Source: Ceratothoa steindachneri (lineage: Eukaryota > Arthropoda > Malacostraca > Isopoda > Cymothoidae). Taken from it: a DNA stretch of 64,000 bases. The position numbers and the translations under genes were made by a program. The notes beneath the pieces were generated by a model, which was not told the origin of the DNA, did not search any database, and saw only the letters and a program-made list of their open reading frames with translations. Where the stretch lies: NCBI GenBank assembly GCA_963969495.1, contig OZ018321.1, positions 136,091,315 to 136,155,314 of the forward strand, in the 5' to 3' direction. Positions 37,691 through 49,323 of this stretch are shown piece after piece. Within the stretch, counting starts at the first letter, position 1, and the number at the start of each line of letters is the position of its first letter.

Positions 37691-38490
37691 GTTGGGTGAG
37701 TTTAGGGAATGGAGACTACAAGGAGGTTTATGGGACGAGAGAGAGACCCGAAGATTAAGGGACGGTAAAATCGACCTAAGTTGGTTAACCTATACTGGAT
37801 TAAATAGATATTTTTAAGCTTTTGGGGGAAGTTATTAAGCAACCTCACTACACACAGGTTGTCTGGTAGTCCATTCCAGACGCTTACGCCTTGATAAATA
37901 TCAGAGCGCCTCGTAATTGTAAGTAAATAGTTTGATTTTGATTTTCTTGAGTTTGAGGTACAATTATTTCTCAAGCTAAGATATTTATTTCTCGCGACTG
38001 AAAAATACGAGGCGATTAGGGACAGAGCAAAGTGGTAAAAGTCTTTGTACCATTATTTCTAGCCTATTCAATATAGAAAGGGGCTAGGAAATCTTCATTT
38101 AAAAGTATTCGAATAATTCCATTTTGTAATAGGATAATAGTGTGTGGATACCAATGGCCTGAACTACCCCAGATTACAATTCCGTAGGAGAGGTCAGAGG
38201 GCACGAGGACAAAGGAGAGGGGGCAAAGGGTCTTATTTGAAATTTTGTAACTGTGTGGAGAAATATGGATGACGTAAGTTTGGTTTGCATGTGACTACTA
38301 TGTTGCTGAAAGTTAAGTTTATTGTCAATGTATATACCAAGAATATTTATCTTGCCGACTTTTAAAGTGGATTAACACTAACTGGTAGTTGTAGGTTGGG
38401 TGGCGTTCTATTATTTCTACAACTCTCAACTGGTTGTGTTTGTAGTACGTATGTTGACCACGTTGCACTTGAAATCAACTGAAGTGTAAA
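37690..38490 (-). pseudogene. LINE reverse transcriptase 3' part (CR1/Jockey superfamily)
   Basis: Reading the minus strand, about 38360-38240 gives INILGIYIDNKLNFQQHSSHM, the conserved L-G-x-x-I-D-x-x-L-x-F-x-x-H segment after the RT catalytic box. Further on, 37930-37830 gives TRRSDIYQGVSVWNGLPDNL and NFPQKLKNIYL, the typical C-terminal end (S-x-x-x-W-N-x-L-P) of such polymerases. The catalytic YADD/FADD region would lie upstream and is not seen. There are at least two frame changes. Separate in sequence from the two LINE families at 48-58 kb. Confidence 0.68.
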
Positions 38491-38865
38491 TTACATTGCA
38501 TACATACACCTCGATGGAACAGTTTCTCCATAGTACCAGAAATCAAGACCTGTTTCTGCATATAATTACGTTACTGTAGGCCCCTTCCCCCTTCTAAATG
38601 GGGCCTTATCACCCATAAGACATTATACATGTAAAAAATGCGAGCGAGGCTCCCATTCTTTCTAATTTATGGGCCCAAGCCATGTCTTAAAGTAAACTAA
38701 AAATCATCCTAGAAAACATCCTTCCAAACTCACATATGGGTCACCTGGGAAAGCACCGATGCAGTCTCCATTCAAAACTAAACACATACAGAAGCCAAAC
38801 TTTCCTAACTAACACATTCACACACAACATTCCTGATACCCACAGATCCACTGACGGTTGGTTGT

Positions 38866-39021
38866 ATGAGAGAATTACGCCACGCAGACGTTAGGTTCAT
38901 CGAAGCCCCTGTTCTAGGGAACAAACTTTACCTAGTTGCTCATAGTAACGACAAAATCTATATTGAATTTAGGGCTTGTAGGCGAGGTCATATAAATTTA
39001 GGGTTAGGTGTTAATGTCTAA
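38866..39021 (+). CDS. Small open frame, unrecognised
   Basis: 51 codons starting MRELRHADVRFIEAPV and ending with LGLGVNV. The frame is open upstream to about 38820, and the amino-acid mix looks protein-like. No family is recognised, there are no membrane or catalytic motifs, and no promoter or splice signal was tied to it. It may be a remnant of a longer reading frame or chance. Confidence 0.2.
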   Translation: MRELRHADVRFIEAPVLGNKLYLVAHSNDKIYIEFRACRRGHINLGLGVNV

Positions 39022-39469
39022 ATAAAAGGAAGAAAGAAAAGGCCAACTTACACTAGAAGGCTTGCTAAAAACGGGGGGGAAATTAGCTCCCGTGAGCAGT
39101 TCGAAGCTCACATGTGAGGCTGTCCTTAGAGACCAGGTTAAGGTGGAAGGAGACTGTTGCATTAAGGCGGGTCATACTTTAGGGCGACCATATATTTTCA
39201 TTAAATCCTTTAATGAGGGGTGTTTAAATTATAGATTTTTCGGTGTAGATTTTGAAAAAGAACTTTATTTTGTTATACAATTGCTCCTACCTGCATCAAT
39301 TTCCATTTAAATAAAAGTAAATTTTTCCCTTTCGTCACGAGCTTATCTAACCTAATTTTATTTAATCCAAGTACACACAAACATAAAGTTACCTTAAATT
39401 TGAATGTTTATTGAGTGAGAAAAGTGTATGCAAAGCTACACATATAGCTGCATGGGTCACTTTGGGTCA

Positions 39470-41874
39470 GATTCAAAAGTTAAACTTTACCAGAGTACAC
39501 AAATCTTGCTTGGACCCATTCTTGGACATCAGATGCCTATTTGTCTCTTGTGCCCTGATTCCTCCATCCCTCTCTTCATGTGAAAAATACTTGGAAGAAG
39601 CCTCAGTCACCATTCTTTCAACCCTCTCAATGCTCTGTGTGTGACAATGCCAGTCAGGTACTTTCATAGGAGAGTCAATGAAGTTTTCAATTCAGAATTA
39701 CTTAAAGAGCAAGTGAGAGGTGGCTCAGAGACATTCTTTAACCAATTGATCAGATCTCCAATCTTGGTAGTATCACATTTGCTGTCTGGTGTCCTTTTAA
39801 GCTTTACAAAGGAGTCTCCTAGTTGAGTATCTGGGTCTCTTTCTCTCTTGATGGTCTGGATTCTTTTCACCCCTTCAGTTCTCTCCGCCTGATCTTCAGA
39901 GCATAGGAGGGTTTGGAGGAGGCTTCAATGTATGTATACCAAGCTGATCTCTTAACAGTTGACAAAACAATATCCAACACCTTCTTCCTTTGAAACTTAA
40001 GGCAGTGAAGCTGATAGAGAATGTTCCTAGGTCCTTCCGTCCAAGAGTGCTTAATCTTAACGTTAAATCAGCATGGGTAATATACACCAATGATTAACTC
40101 AACAATCAGTCGTAGATTCTTAAAGACTTTTCCTTTGAGCTCATGCTTTGACATCCACAGCCGAAGAAGTCAGTTAGCTGCGGTCAGTCAGCAACTGTAG
40201 TTTACTGGTCTTATTTCTGATAGAGAAAGCTTTGTAGGAAACCCTCTATCTCTGGTTTCCGATACAATTCTATAGCCGAAGTGTTGATCAGTGGAAAGAT
40301 CTTGCACCACTTCCTGAGGTATCTTGGTAAGAAGAAGACCTAAAGATATTTGAGTGAAATTTGGGTTGATATCCAAGTCTGTAACAGAGTCAAGGAGCTT
40401 TCCTAATGGTCCGGAATATCTGTTATCAGATAGTGTTAAGCCATCCAGGTTGAAAATTAGATGACGAAGAGGAAGTTCTCTAGTGTGAAGGTTACAGAAC
40501 ACCCAAACAAGGTTTCTGCCCAAATGGAGCTCCATTTTTCGCATTACTCCAGCATTTACATCTGTGTTTACATTCGTGGAGTCTTCTTCAATGGCCGTTA
40601 AGCTTTTATCCAAACCCCTTTCCCTCAACCATCCAAACATAGACTTAGCGATCTTTACTGCATGTGATTCTTCTTTTGTAGCCTTTTCTTGGACAAAGTG
40701 AAAGATGTAATTGCCTTCAGACTAACTGATGACAGTGTAATGCTCCTCTTTTCTTTTTGCTGAAAACAATTTTTCACTTCCCCCTGCCTCCATCATAAAA
40801 TTTGTCACATAAATCCGTCCATCAAAGAGAACACAAAAATTCCCCCATCCTTCCTTAAGTTTTCCTCAAACGCATGTTCAATAAATGTCATTAGCTTTTC
40901 CTGTGCTCTCTTAACTTTATTCCTATCAATTACTTTACTTGTATCTTCCTCAATAATAAATCCAGCATCTATTAAAGCAGCTGTTGCTATAGCTGCAGTT
41001 GGTCTCAATCCGACACCATACCTTATACTAGCAAGAGCAATATTTAGAATTTCATCATAATTCTTTCTATTCCTGGTGGAAGATTCCGACTCTTGGACAG
41101 CTTCAAAAGTTACTTCATAACCCCAAAGTTGTTACGATCAGAATTTTCTGCGTCCAGATCTTCACCTTCTGCCAAAGAATGCTCGATTTCTTTTCTGGCT
41201 GATTTTCCTGCTAAAACAGTGCTTTCTTCATTACTTTTTATCTGTCTTTCTGCTATCCTTTCTTTTTCTTTCCTTTCTGAAGCTCTTAATTGTCTACTAT
41301 GCTCTGGAATATCAGGACCTCCATTTTGATAGGTACCTTTACTTCCAACCTTCTTCTTTTGTCCTTTAATAAAGGCCAGTTCCCTAGTAGGTATTTTTGT
41401 CTTTTTACTACAATAGCAGTTAATGTGGGCTTCAGTCTCACAGCCATTACAACCTACTTCTTCACAACTGGAAAATTGACATTTTCATGTCAATATATCA
41501 AATAACTTATCTAGTTTTGCAATGAATCTCTCTTTTACTTCAATTTTTCTTTTACTAAGGGAAACTTTTATTGCTTTCTTCCACACCTCCTTAAGCTTTG
41601 ATATTATTGTGACCTTTTGATTTACAACAGGTTGTTTGAAGTGAGCATTAGCTTTGGTCCACTGATTAATCAAGCCCTGATACGTGTCTTTTACCAGCTG
41701 GTCCAGTTCATAATTTCTCCGGTCATCTTCACTTTGCTTCCTCAAGTATATGCCATACTTCAAAGTATCTCTTATTATTGGTAACTCAGATACCATTAGC
41801 TCTTGCCCAGTCTTAAATAAATTACTCAGATGAGAACTTGATTTGGACCTTGTCTTGATTTTCGCCATTGTCAC
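39470..41874 (-). pseudogene. Broken copy of an uncharacterised invertebrate repeat protein family (hAT-like?)
   Basis: Seven minus-strand pieces follow one another in the order expected of one ~800-residue protein. The N-terminal piece (41874-41485) is helical and Lys-rich (SELPIIRDTLKYGIYLR). A stop at 41485-41487 interrupts a Cys/His cluster whose remaining part reads SCEEVGCNGCETEAHINCYC. Next come YGVGLRPTAAIATAALIDAG (near 41015), a changed frame at 40805, and 40640-40188 with DSTNVNTDVNAG and WVFCNLHTRELPLRHL. The final pieces (39870-39473) end with HTQSIERVERMVTEAS. From memory, closely similar predicted proteins recur in many copies in aphid, hydra and crustacean genomes with no assigned function. 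The order Asp-rich motif, C-x-x-H, then a late S-x-E-R motif recalls hAT transposases; that link is inference. No terminal repeats were identified. Confidence 0.6.
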
Positions 41875-41884
41875 ACTAATCGCA

Positions 41885-43050
41885 GGTAAATCTGCAAATG
41901 AAAAGATGGCACTTAGATTAAGAAATAATCTCTACCAAATAATTATATGTTATTCTAAAATTATTCACAGCCTTTATTAGCATTCAAATAAAATTTAAAT
42001 GCTCTATAAACAGTTACCAATTAAAATAGTTACCAGAACTGGCTACACTACTGGAATATTGCCTTCCACTGAGTAATGAGTACTGGCTACTTGCAATTTT
42101 GGAGTTAGACCAAACTAAATTAAGGGTCATTTTTAACAAATTCCGTTCTTCTCATGTCTCTCTAATACATTTTTACATTTTTTTAGACAAATATCTTTCA
42201 AACTACATAAATGTATTGATGATAGAAAACGGTAAATTTGATGTTTTATAAGTAACTAAAAAAATAGCAAAATATAGCAAATGACCCAGAACTAACAATA
42301 TTTCAACTTCAAATTAATGTAGGTTAGATCAATCAGAATTTAACTTTTCTGACAAAAGTTTGTTCTTTTTTCACCAATATTCATCATTTTAATACCCCTC
42401 ATCACCAGTTTCATAAAATTGTAGAGTATGACCCGATCTACTTTTGCATGTTCTGAGGATTTTATATCACTCCCATGTTCCCCTGGTTTATGCAACAGCT
42501 AGGAAGTGGAAGTTCGATTGCAACTCAACCTCAGGTGGAATACATCCAAACAGGGTGGTCCTACTCTTGGATTGCATCCAATAGGGTGGTAGTATCATAT
42601 CCGCTTCGAAATGACGAAACAGTCTAAAATTCTTTTTCTCTTTCCTTGCAGGGTAGGGTGGCTAGAGTTTATAAAAAATCTTGCCTGCTGAGCACTACGA
42701 GATTAATTAAAATTGCATAGAAAATCACATCTACTCGTAAATTGACCGCTTAACTGAAAGAGGAGTTGACTTAGTGGTTCGTGATTGTACAAATCTGAGA
42801 ATGGTGTTAAGTGTAGAACCATCAAATCTTTCCATTGATAATCATATGTCACGTTTATGAATCGTGGCATTACGAGTTCTCGATAGGGTCAATAAAATTA
42901 ATATACTCTTTTTTAATACAACCCCTCCACTCCCCTTCCATTAGAGAACAGTTTAGAAAGACGACTAAAGTAAGATTTCTTTTCGTAGTCTTGATTTAAA
43001 AAGAGCGGCCTGCATTGCTCGAATGCCTGAGACGAACCAAAGAATACATC
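41885..43050. other. Unassigned AT-rich spacer
   Basis: No gene is recognised. CTCTTTCCTTGCAG at about 42640-42653 looks like a 3' splice site, but no exon could be attached to it. Confidence 0.45.
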
Positions 43051-43059
43051 CTAAGGCAG

Positions 43060-43393
43060 GGATGTGGAACCTGTAGCCTTTAGACAGCACGTGGGTTTCT
43101 TGGCCATCAAATTCTGCATTTTGAATGAATTCAAATTTTTAAAATCAAATTATTTCATTGCTTTTCGACCAAATAAAATACCTTCAACAAAATCATAAAA
43201 AAGTTAACTAACCTTATAATTGATATTATTTCGTTTTTAATCTGATACACATAGTAGGTAATTTATATACAAAATAATGTGCAACTTACCGTATATCTAA
43301 TTAGAATTACATGAATGTGGCCTACAGTAACTTAATGTGGCCTTCAATAGAGGAAACGTTCCTCATGCAAGGATATTTCACGTCTCTAGTCCT
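43060..43393. mobile_element. Possible hAT-type MITE
   Basis: The segment starts CAGGGATGTGGAACCTGTAGCC and ends with a weak inverted counterpart (GATATTTCACGTCTCTAG). Such ends with internal GTGGCCT strings resemble short non-autonomous hAT elements. The end repeats agree only in part and no clear 8-bp duplication flanks them. Confidence 0.3.
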
Positions 43394-43408
43394 CGTTTTG
43401 ATGTATTT

Positions 43409-43744
43409 CTATGAAAATTGTAGAATAGTTGCACAGTTATCAAAGAATATGGAATGAACATAAAGGTCAGTATGACAATTGCTGATGAGCCCGAGAGAAG
43501 TAGGGGCCGGTGATCTTTGTGGAGAGGTGTCAGGAAGTATTATGTTTTGGCACAAAACAGCACTCAGGTGGAACGTTTTTCGCCCAGAGGCAGAGGTCAC
43601 AGGTATGTCGATATAAAAACCCATCGGCATGGTTGTCATTTCCTCATCTTGCTGATTAATTTGAACCATAAGAGCAACAGTGAAATAGAAAATGGGTGTT
43701 TGGGGGACTTTAACTACACAAATATTTCTTCCAGACAATTCCAT
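43409..43744 (-). CDS. Unrecognised open frame of 111 codons
   Basis: The longest unbroken frame of this part of the window. It contains MVQINQQDEEMTTMPMGFYI and HLSAVLCQNIILPDTS. The amino-acid mix is not low-complexity, and the overlapping plus-strand frame (43517-43756) is also open, so which strand is meaningful is unclear. There are no domain, signal peptide or transposon motifs I recognise. It may be an old exon, a transposon piece or chance. Confidence 0.2.
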   Translation of the reverse strand: MELSGRNICVVKVPQTPIFYFTVALMVQINQQDEEMTTMPMGFYIDIPVTSASGRKTFHLSAVLCQNIILPDTSPQRSPAPTSLGLISNCHTDLYVHSIFFDNCATILQFS

Positions 43745-44086
43745 AGGCAGGAGTGAAGTTTGAACATCCTGGCTAATATGTTTCCTTCCTCAGTATCGTG
43801 ATTGTATAGTAAAGGCTATAGAAATTACATCAACCATGTAATGGTATTTGGACTGATTGATTTCATTGATTGCAATCTTGTTGAAGTATTTAAGGCTTCT
43901 CATATCTTTGTGCAATCTTAACAAAGGTTTTAATACTAATAATAATATTGAAGTAATTGGGTATCAGTTTTTAATATTACATTTTATTAGTTAATTTCCA
44001 ATTTACTAAATATTTAAATTTTCGAAAGTCCTTTTATTTTCCAGATAATTTTAATAGAAATAGATAATTAGTTTTGATTATGGTTT

Positions 44087-44090
<4 letters not shown>

Positions 44091-44150
<60 letters not shown>
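44091..44150. repeat. (AT)n microsatellite
   Basis: About 29 AT dinucleotides without interruption. Confidence 0.97.
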
Positions 44151-44151
<1 letters not shown>

Positions 44152-44399
44152 GTGCTAAAGTTTCGCTATTTAAAAATAATAGTGTGAAAATGTATATATG
44201 ATTATATGTCCCTTGACTATTTATACTGAATGTTAACGTTTTCTGTGCAGTACTATAGGCAAACATATGGAATTATTTTATTAACGCATGGAATTATAGA
44301 AATTACAATATCTATGAGCACCTTGATCATATACATCGGCTTTTGTTTTTTTCGTAATCTACTCCACTTAAAATGTAACTTGAAGTATTTTGCGTCGCG

Positions 44400-44413
44400 G
44401 TTACCATAGCAAC
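44400..44413. promoter_or_regulatory. RFX X-box motif
   Basis: GTTACCATAGCAAC fits the RFX-factor X-box (GTTRCC, 0-3 nt, inverted half GGNAAC) with two intact half sites in a locally GC-richer patch. RFX sites typically sit near ciliary gene promoters; no ciliary gene is recognised beside it. Confidence 0.35.
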
Positions 44414-44689
44414 GCTTACTCACTTAAGACCCTGTCTCGGGCACGTCTGGGTGACGCTCTTCATCCACGGCAAGCAAGTGACTATATCAAATAGACCACC
44501 GATCTAACAGCCCTAAAAATGAACTGTATCAATTGGATATTTTAACCTTCATTTTTGCCGTCGCAACAATGGGATCGTTTTCCTCCACTCCTGGTGATGC
44601 GGGATCGTTTTTACCCACCCGTGGGACCATGTTAGCGATGAGTAGCTACCGATGCAGTATGAAGGTAGCTCTGCTCATTGATATACTAA

Positions 44690-44795
44690 CCGTTTACCAT
44701 CACTGCGTGCCACCACTAACCGCATACCATCTCTGCATACCATCACTGCGTGCCACCACTAACCGCATACCATCACTGCGTACCATACCATCACT
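44690..44795. repeat. 43-bp tandem duplication
   Basis: TGCCACCACTAACCGCATACC occurs at 44708 and again at 44751, with further partial CATACCATCACTGCG units after it. The overlapping plus frame (44533-44844) includes this repeat and is not a convincing gene. Confidence 0.85.
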
Positions 44796-44849
44796 TTTCC
44801 TTGCTATAGCATTTTTCTTCATTAGATCTGCATATGGTTTTTGATGGTT

Positions 44850-45140
44850 ACTTATATGTTATCTATGTTGGTTGACCCAAGCGTTGCGCTTAGGTGCTTT
44901 TTTATTCTGCTGGTTTTGCATCTATGTTGCTGTGGTCTTGTCTCTAGATTGGTAGTAAATGGTTATACCAGGTGACTGTTTGTTTTTTTGCTCTTGTTAA
45001 AAAGTTAGATGAGAGTTTAACGCTTATAATAGTAATGGATTATTATTTTTGCAGTGTGATCACACGGGAAAAGCTGTAATTAATATTTTTCAGTAGGTCT
45101 CAGTGTTTTTTATGGTTAAAAGTAACACTTGATTTTCTTG
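44850..45140. other. T-rich spacer
   Basis: Nothing recognised. Confidence 0.5.
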
Positions 45141-45149
45141 GCTCGTTTA

Positions 45150-46220
45150 TGGTTAATTTGTTTCAATTGGGTATTTCTTGTACAGTTTTTCTATTATTAG
45201 GGATATTATTTTATCAACTTTTCCTATTGGAAATTCGTTGCTTATTATATATTGTTTCTCATTCTCTTTATGACTACTTCGAAGTGATCCCAGGTAGAGC
45301 ATGCCTTGAATGCTCTGTAGATCAGGGTGAATATGAGTGATATTTTCGATTTTTCTGTTAAAATAATTTATATCCCTCAACCTTTTAAGGGATTCTCTCG
45401 AATAAAATCGTCTGAAAATTGGGCTCCTTTTAGATTATAACTTAACTCGTTCCGAAACTAACTTCTAATTTTGGGGAGAAGTAAATTAGCTTACGTTTTC
45501 TCTTTCATTTTGAGACAACTGCATGGAGCCTATGGAAATGGTTTACCCATAGGTATAAAATCCCCTGCTTCCAAAAGAAACCCTCACTCAAATAAATTGA
45601 TCCCTTAATGGGTTAAGTAGATTCCTTTATATGTTATTTTTATCTAGATACATGTGTTTATAGTCCATTTTATTTCATTTGTTAACTTATTATATTGAGG
45701 AAGCTAAATGTATTGTTAATGGGTAGCTCGCATGTTAATTCCAATATACTTTATTTTTATAGTTGCTTAATGAACAGGCAGATATGATTAGAGTCGTGGT
45801 ATAGTTGTAACGTATCGTCCACGTATTTCAGTACTTGATTTTGTTTTTTAGTTATGTCATCTACAAGTCGGATAATATTGGGCTCAGAAGACTTCGCATG
45901 GCAACATCGACCTTTTGTAGATGATATATATTTTTTTTAAATTGAAGTTTGTTTTTTTCTGTATATATCAAAATTTCCTCCATAATATGCTTTGGTATCC
46001 TAGGAAGAGTTAGGTCAGCGTTGTAGTAGCCTTTGATAAACATTAATTTTTATTGTTGCTCTTATGGAGACGTTTGTAACAATTGATTCGAGGTTTAGAG
46101 AAACTAAGTTGTTTATTATTACTAGTAGTTTGTCTAATGACTTGATGAAATTTTTATGTATGAAGGGTCGGATAATTTGATTAATGTATTATGCGATGTC
46201 GTGTTTATTTTTGTAAAATT
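45150..46220 (-). pseudogene. Penelope-like element reverse transcriptase, broken
   Basis: Minus-strand motifs appear in Penelope order. LVSLNLESIVTNVSI (about 46110-46065) corresponds to the family's motif with the first catalytic Asp (L-V-S-x-D-V-x-x-L-F-T-N-V-P); here Asp is replaced by Asn. EEILIYTEKNKLQFKKNIYHLQK, then AMRSLLSPILSDL, matches the segment ending in G-x-A-M-G-S-P-L-S-P. In another frame near 45835, LKYVDDTLQLY carries the YVDDT catalytic box. A later frame (45380-45153) would be the post-RT linker. Several frame changes separate these pieces, so the copy is dead. Confidence 0.7.
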
Positions 46221-46224
46221 TATC

Positions 46225-48015
46225 TAAAATAAATTTAACTTAAAGTCAAGATCATTACCTCGTAAATAGGAGATTAAATCTTAGAATACCATTAATATTA
46301 ATAATTCTATAAGCTTACCTCACACCTTTGATATTCTCTGGTACCATTCTCCAAAAACTAGCGTTCCAATGCTCTGAAATCAAAAGACACGTGTGAGTTT
46401 TAGACCAATAAAGCAAACCCACAAAATTGTTAAACTTTCAAAGAGAAGGTACTGGAAAAGAATAAAGTCCCTCTAAAAAGAAAGTTAAAACTAACATCAC
46501 TGTCCTTATTTATATCTTTGACTACTTCAGAGAGAAATCTCACGTGAGGCATTTGATGATAGAGAAAAATATAGCGCCATCATAGCAAGAGTTTATAGTT
46601 TCCGCGCGGACATTTAGGGACAAAAGAGAGCTTCTTTCGATATATTAAAGTAGTGAAGACCAAACTTGGATTTGGTTCTAATTGAAAGGGATTATTTTAA
46701 TGAAACTGCGCTAAAGAAGCAACGTGCCTTATTTTTAGTCATTGTAGGGTGGTTTTGGAAGTTTAGGGAGGTTTTTTAAAAATTCTCCCTAAACTTCGCC
46801 GAAAGGAAAAAAAGGAGTAACTTTTCCACACCCTGAGGTTTCCTCGCTTGTCTGGTGACTTTACTTTATCTTGCTACATGCGTTGGATAACGAATTGCCT
46901 CAGAATACTTTCTAACCAATTATCGGTTGGTGACTGTCATCTGCTGTTATCTTTTCCATCTACACTTGATGGTATTTCTTTGTCATCATTTCCTCTCTCT
47001 CCTGACTGCTTCTAGGTCTTTCGACTCGATGATTTCCAGACCTTTGTCTACAGCCTTCATCGATGCTTAGACGTGAAACCGCCATCTCTCCTGACGACCA
47101 ATGCATGGCAGTCTCAACTTCTTAACCTTTTGCGTTGTGACCAAATTGAAAAATTACATGCTTCACTTTTGTTCCTCCACTGTATAGCAGAAAATAGTAA
47201 TAAAATCTATGCGTAGACAATGCTGTATGCCTATAGATGATCATAATTCCGTTAACATGGGTCATTTGGTCTCGATTTTGCCAAATACCTCATGATGAGA
47301 TTAATTGGGCTACATTTTTCGTTCGCTACAATCATATAAATTATGCCTCAAAACAAGTGGAGTTAGGTTTGTTGCTGCAATCTTAACTTTTAGAGGATTA
47401 TTATTATTGATATTATTTTCATAATTATTTAATAATAAAGGAAGGAAAACTGGAACATGTAGATCACCCATCAAGTCCAAAAATTCCGCACGACCCCGCG
47501 TTAAGAAAGATAACAAAAGCGTGCAATAAATGAGACGGAAACGCGATAAAAGCTTATAAACTGTAAAAGTTAAAAATGACTCAAAATGACTTTAAGGTAT
47601 ACAAAAATACGGAATAAATTGTAAGGTATAAAACAAAGAGAGAAGAAAGCCGAAAAAGAAAACAGATAATGAGAGAAATGAGTGGCCAGTTAAAGCTTTA
47701 AACGGGATTAAGGTGGCTTAGGGTTAGAAGAATACAAATGCTAATAGTCAAATATGACAAGAATAAACAGTCAAGCACAGCTCACTCGAGAATGGGTCCA
47801 GAAAATAAGTATTCAGGTTAATATTTGGTGCCTAAAATAAGGAAGAAAAGAAGAATAAAAACTGATAATGCTGGGAAGAAAGGTTTGATGAGGAATATAA
47901 ACAGACTGAGTCCCCCTGGCCTTTTGCCGCAAACGAATTCTGTTTAAAAGTTGAAATCTGCAGATTAAGCGGATAATTGTGGTTTGAGCACATATGTCTT
48001 TGCTTCTCTCTCCCA
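46225..48015. other. Unassigned region
   Basis: No gene is recognised. An inverted string GTTTAGGGAGGTTTTTTAAAAATTCTCCCTAAAC at about 46763-46796 forms a strong short hairpin, with GTTTAGGGAG paired to CTCCCTAAAC. Confidence 0.5.
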
Positions 48016-48018
48016 CCA

Positions 48019-48076
48019 ACTCTCTCTCTCTCTCTCTTTCTCTATCTCTCTCTCTCTATCTCTCTCTCTCTCTCCC

Positions 48077-48107
<31 letters not shown>

Positions 48108-48118
48108 CTCTCTCTCTC
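48019..48118. repeat. (CT)n microsatellite
   Basis: 100 bp of CT dinucleotides with scattered TTTCT, CCC and TAT interruptions, directly before the CR1-like fragment. Confidence 0.95.
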
Positions 48119-48245
48119 TAAACGGCAATACCGTATGTATTGTAGAGCAAATGCAAAGGGACCTTAATAAAATTGTCGAATGGGCGGATAAATGGCAAAT
48201 GGACTTCAACATAGGTAAATGCAAGGTCATGCATTTAAGATGTCA
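48119..48245 (+). pseudogene. CR1-like LINE reverse transcriptase, 5' piece of a split copy
   Basis: The frame reads LNGNTVCIVEQMQRDLNKI, VEWADKWQMDFNIGKCKVMHL, which is the segment just after the catalytic box in CR1-type LINE polymerases. It stops abruptly at the edge of the Jockey-like element. Its continuation is found at 52440-53095. No upstream RT motifs are seen beyond the microsatellite. Confidence 0.75.
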
Positions 48246-48255
48246 TAACTTAAGA

Positions 48256-49281
48256 CTAGAATGCCATAAGACCAAAGATTGTAAGGAGCAGGAGGCAACC
48301 TGCTCGAAGTGCAGTTAAAAAGCGCACGGCTGGCGCGAATGCCAGGCCAAGGAGGAGAAGTGCCCGAATTGTGGCCAAAGACATGGGGCGATGGCGATGT
48401 CATGTCCCAAGAAAAAGGAGATCATCCGGAAGAAGACGGAAGCAAAGAGGGCGGAAGGCATAAGGAGAGCAAACACCTCCTATGCCCAAGCAACAAGAAC
48501 CACCCCCTCTGCAAGCGTTCTGAACACCCAGGTCCCTAAAACATTCGTCAAAGTTAACAAAAACGACAAGGATGCCACAAAAATTCTTACGTGCATTCTA
48601 TATGCGCACGTAAGAAATCTGACCAGCCCAGGCTGCTTTGCCAGGGAGGTCAACACGATGCTAAAGAATAATGGACTCGCAGAAATTTGGTTCCCGGAGA
48701 ACCCCCCTTCAGGAGACGTCCTCCAAGTTCAAATTGGCAACCAAAGAGAGGCGCCCGCGACAGCATTCTCACGGGAAACCGAGGTGAAAGAAAGTAACCC
48801 CAGTGAAATAAAGAAGAAAAACACCCCACATAGATCTCCTAACAAAGACTTACGCCTAACTGCAATAAAAAAGAGGGAAGAAAGTGCAAGAAGAGCAGCC
48901 AGACGTCTCAAGCAGGCGGAAGGAAATCTCCTAGGCTTGTCCTCCTCATTCGAGGACGAACGGTAGATTTCTCAACCCACAAAAAGCAGGAGTAGAAGTG
49001 TAAAGAAAGTCAGGGAATTTGATGGGGAAGACCTCAATATCAAATTCTACAGGACTGAAGACACTTCGTTTCCAAAAAGCCCCAAGGTGGGAGAAATCAT
49101 AGAGGGATTAAAAACAGGACTACTAAAATGGTCCTATGATTTTCCAGACCATGAAGCGCTGGTAGTAGCGGCGCTCATGGAGGCTAAAATTAAAATATAC
49201 AGGGACTCCTGCCTCGCCGTAAGCGAAGCAGAGTTCAAAAGAATTCGGAACGGAAAAATTACACACACCGAAAACCACTAA
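48256..49281 (+). pseudogene. Jockey-like ORF1 (gag-like nucleic-acid-binding protein), partial
   Basis: The frame begins within a series of Cys/His knuckles: CSKCS, a stop codon at 48316-48318, then HGWRECQAKEEKCPNCGQRHGAMAMSCPKKKE, giving at least two CCHC-type motifs. The frame 48391-48966 covers a basic, Lys/Arg-rich region and stops. After that stop the same protein continues at 49087-49281 (GEIIEGLKTGLLKWSYDF, AALMEAKIKIYRDSC), a segment also present at the start of copy B. ORF1 proteins of this type coat the element RNA. The N-terminal part is missing and there are at least two in-frame stops. Confidence 0.8.
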
Positions 49282-49323
49282 TCTAGACAAAACCAGCACA
49301 CGCATACACAACAGCACATTAAC

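Noticed and set aside
48042..48230. Arg-Glu repeat frame on the minus strand
   Set aside because: Translation of the (CT)n microsatellite.
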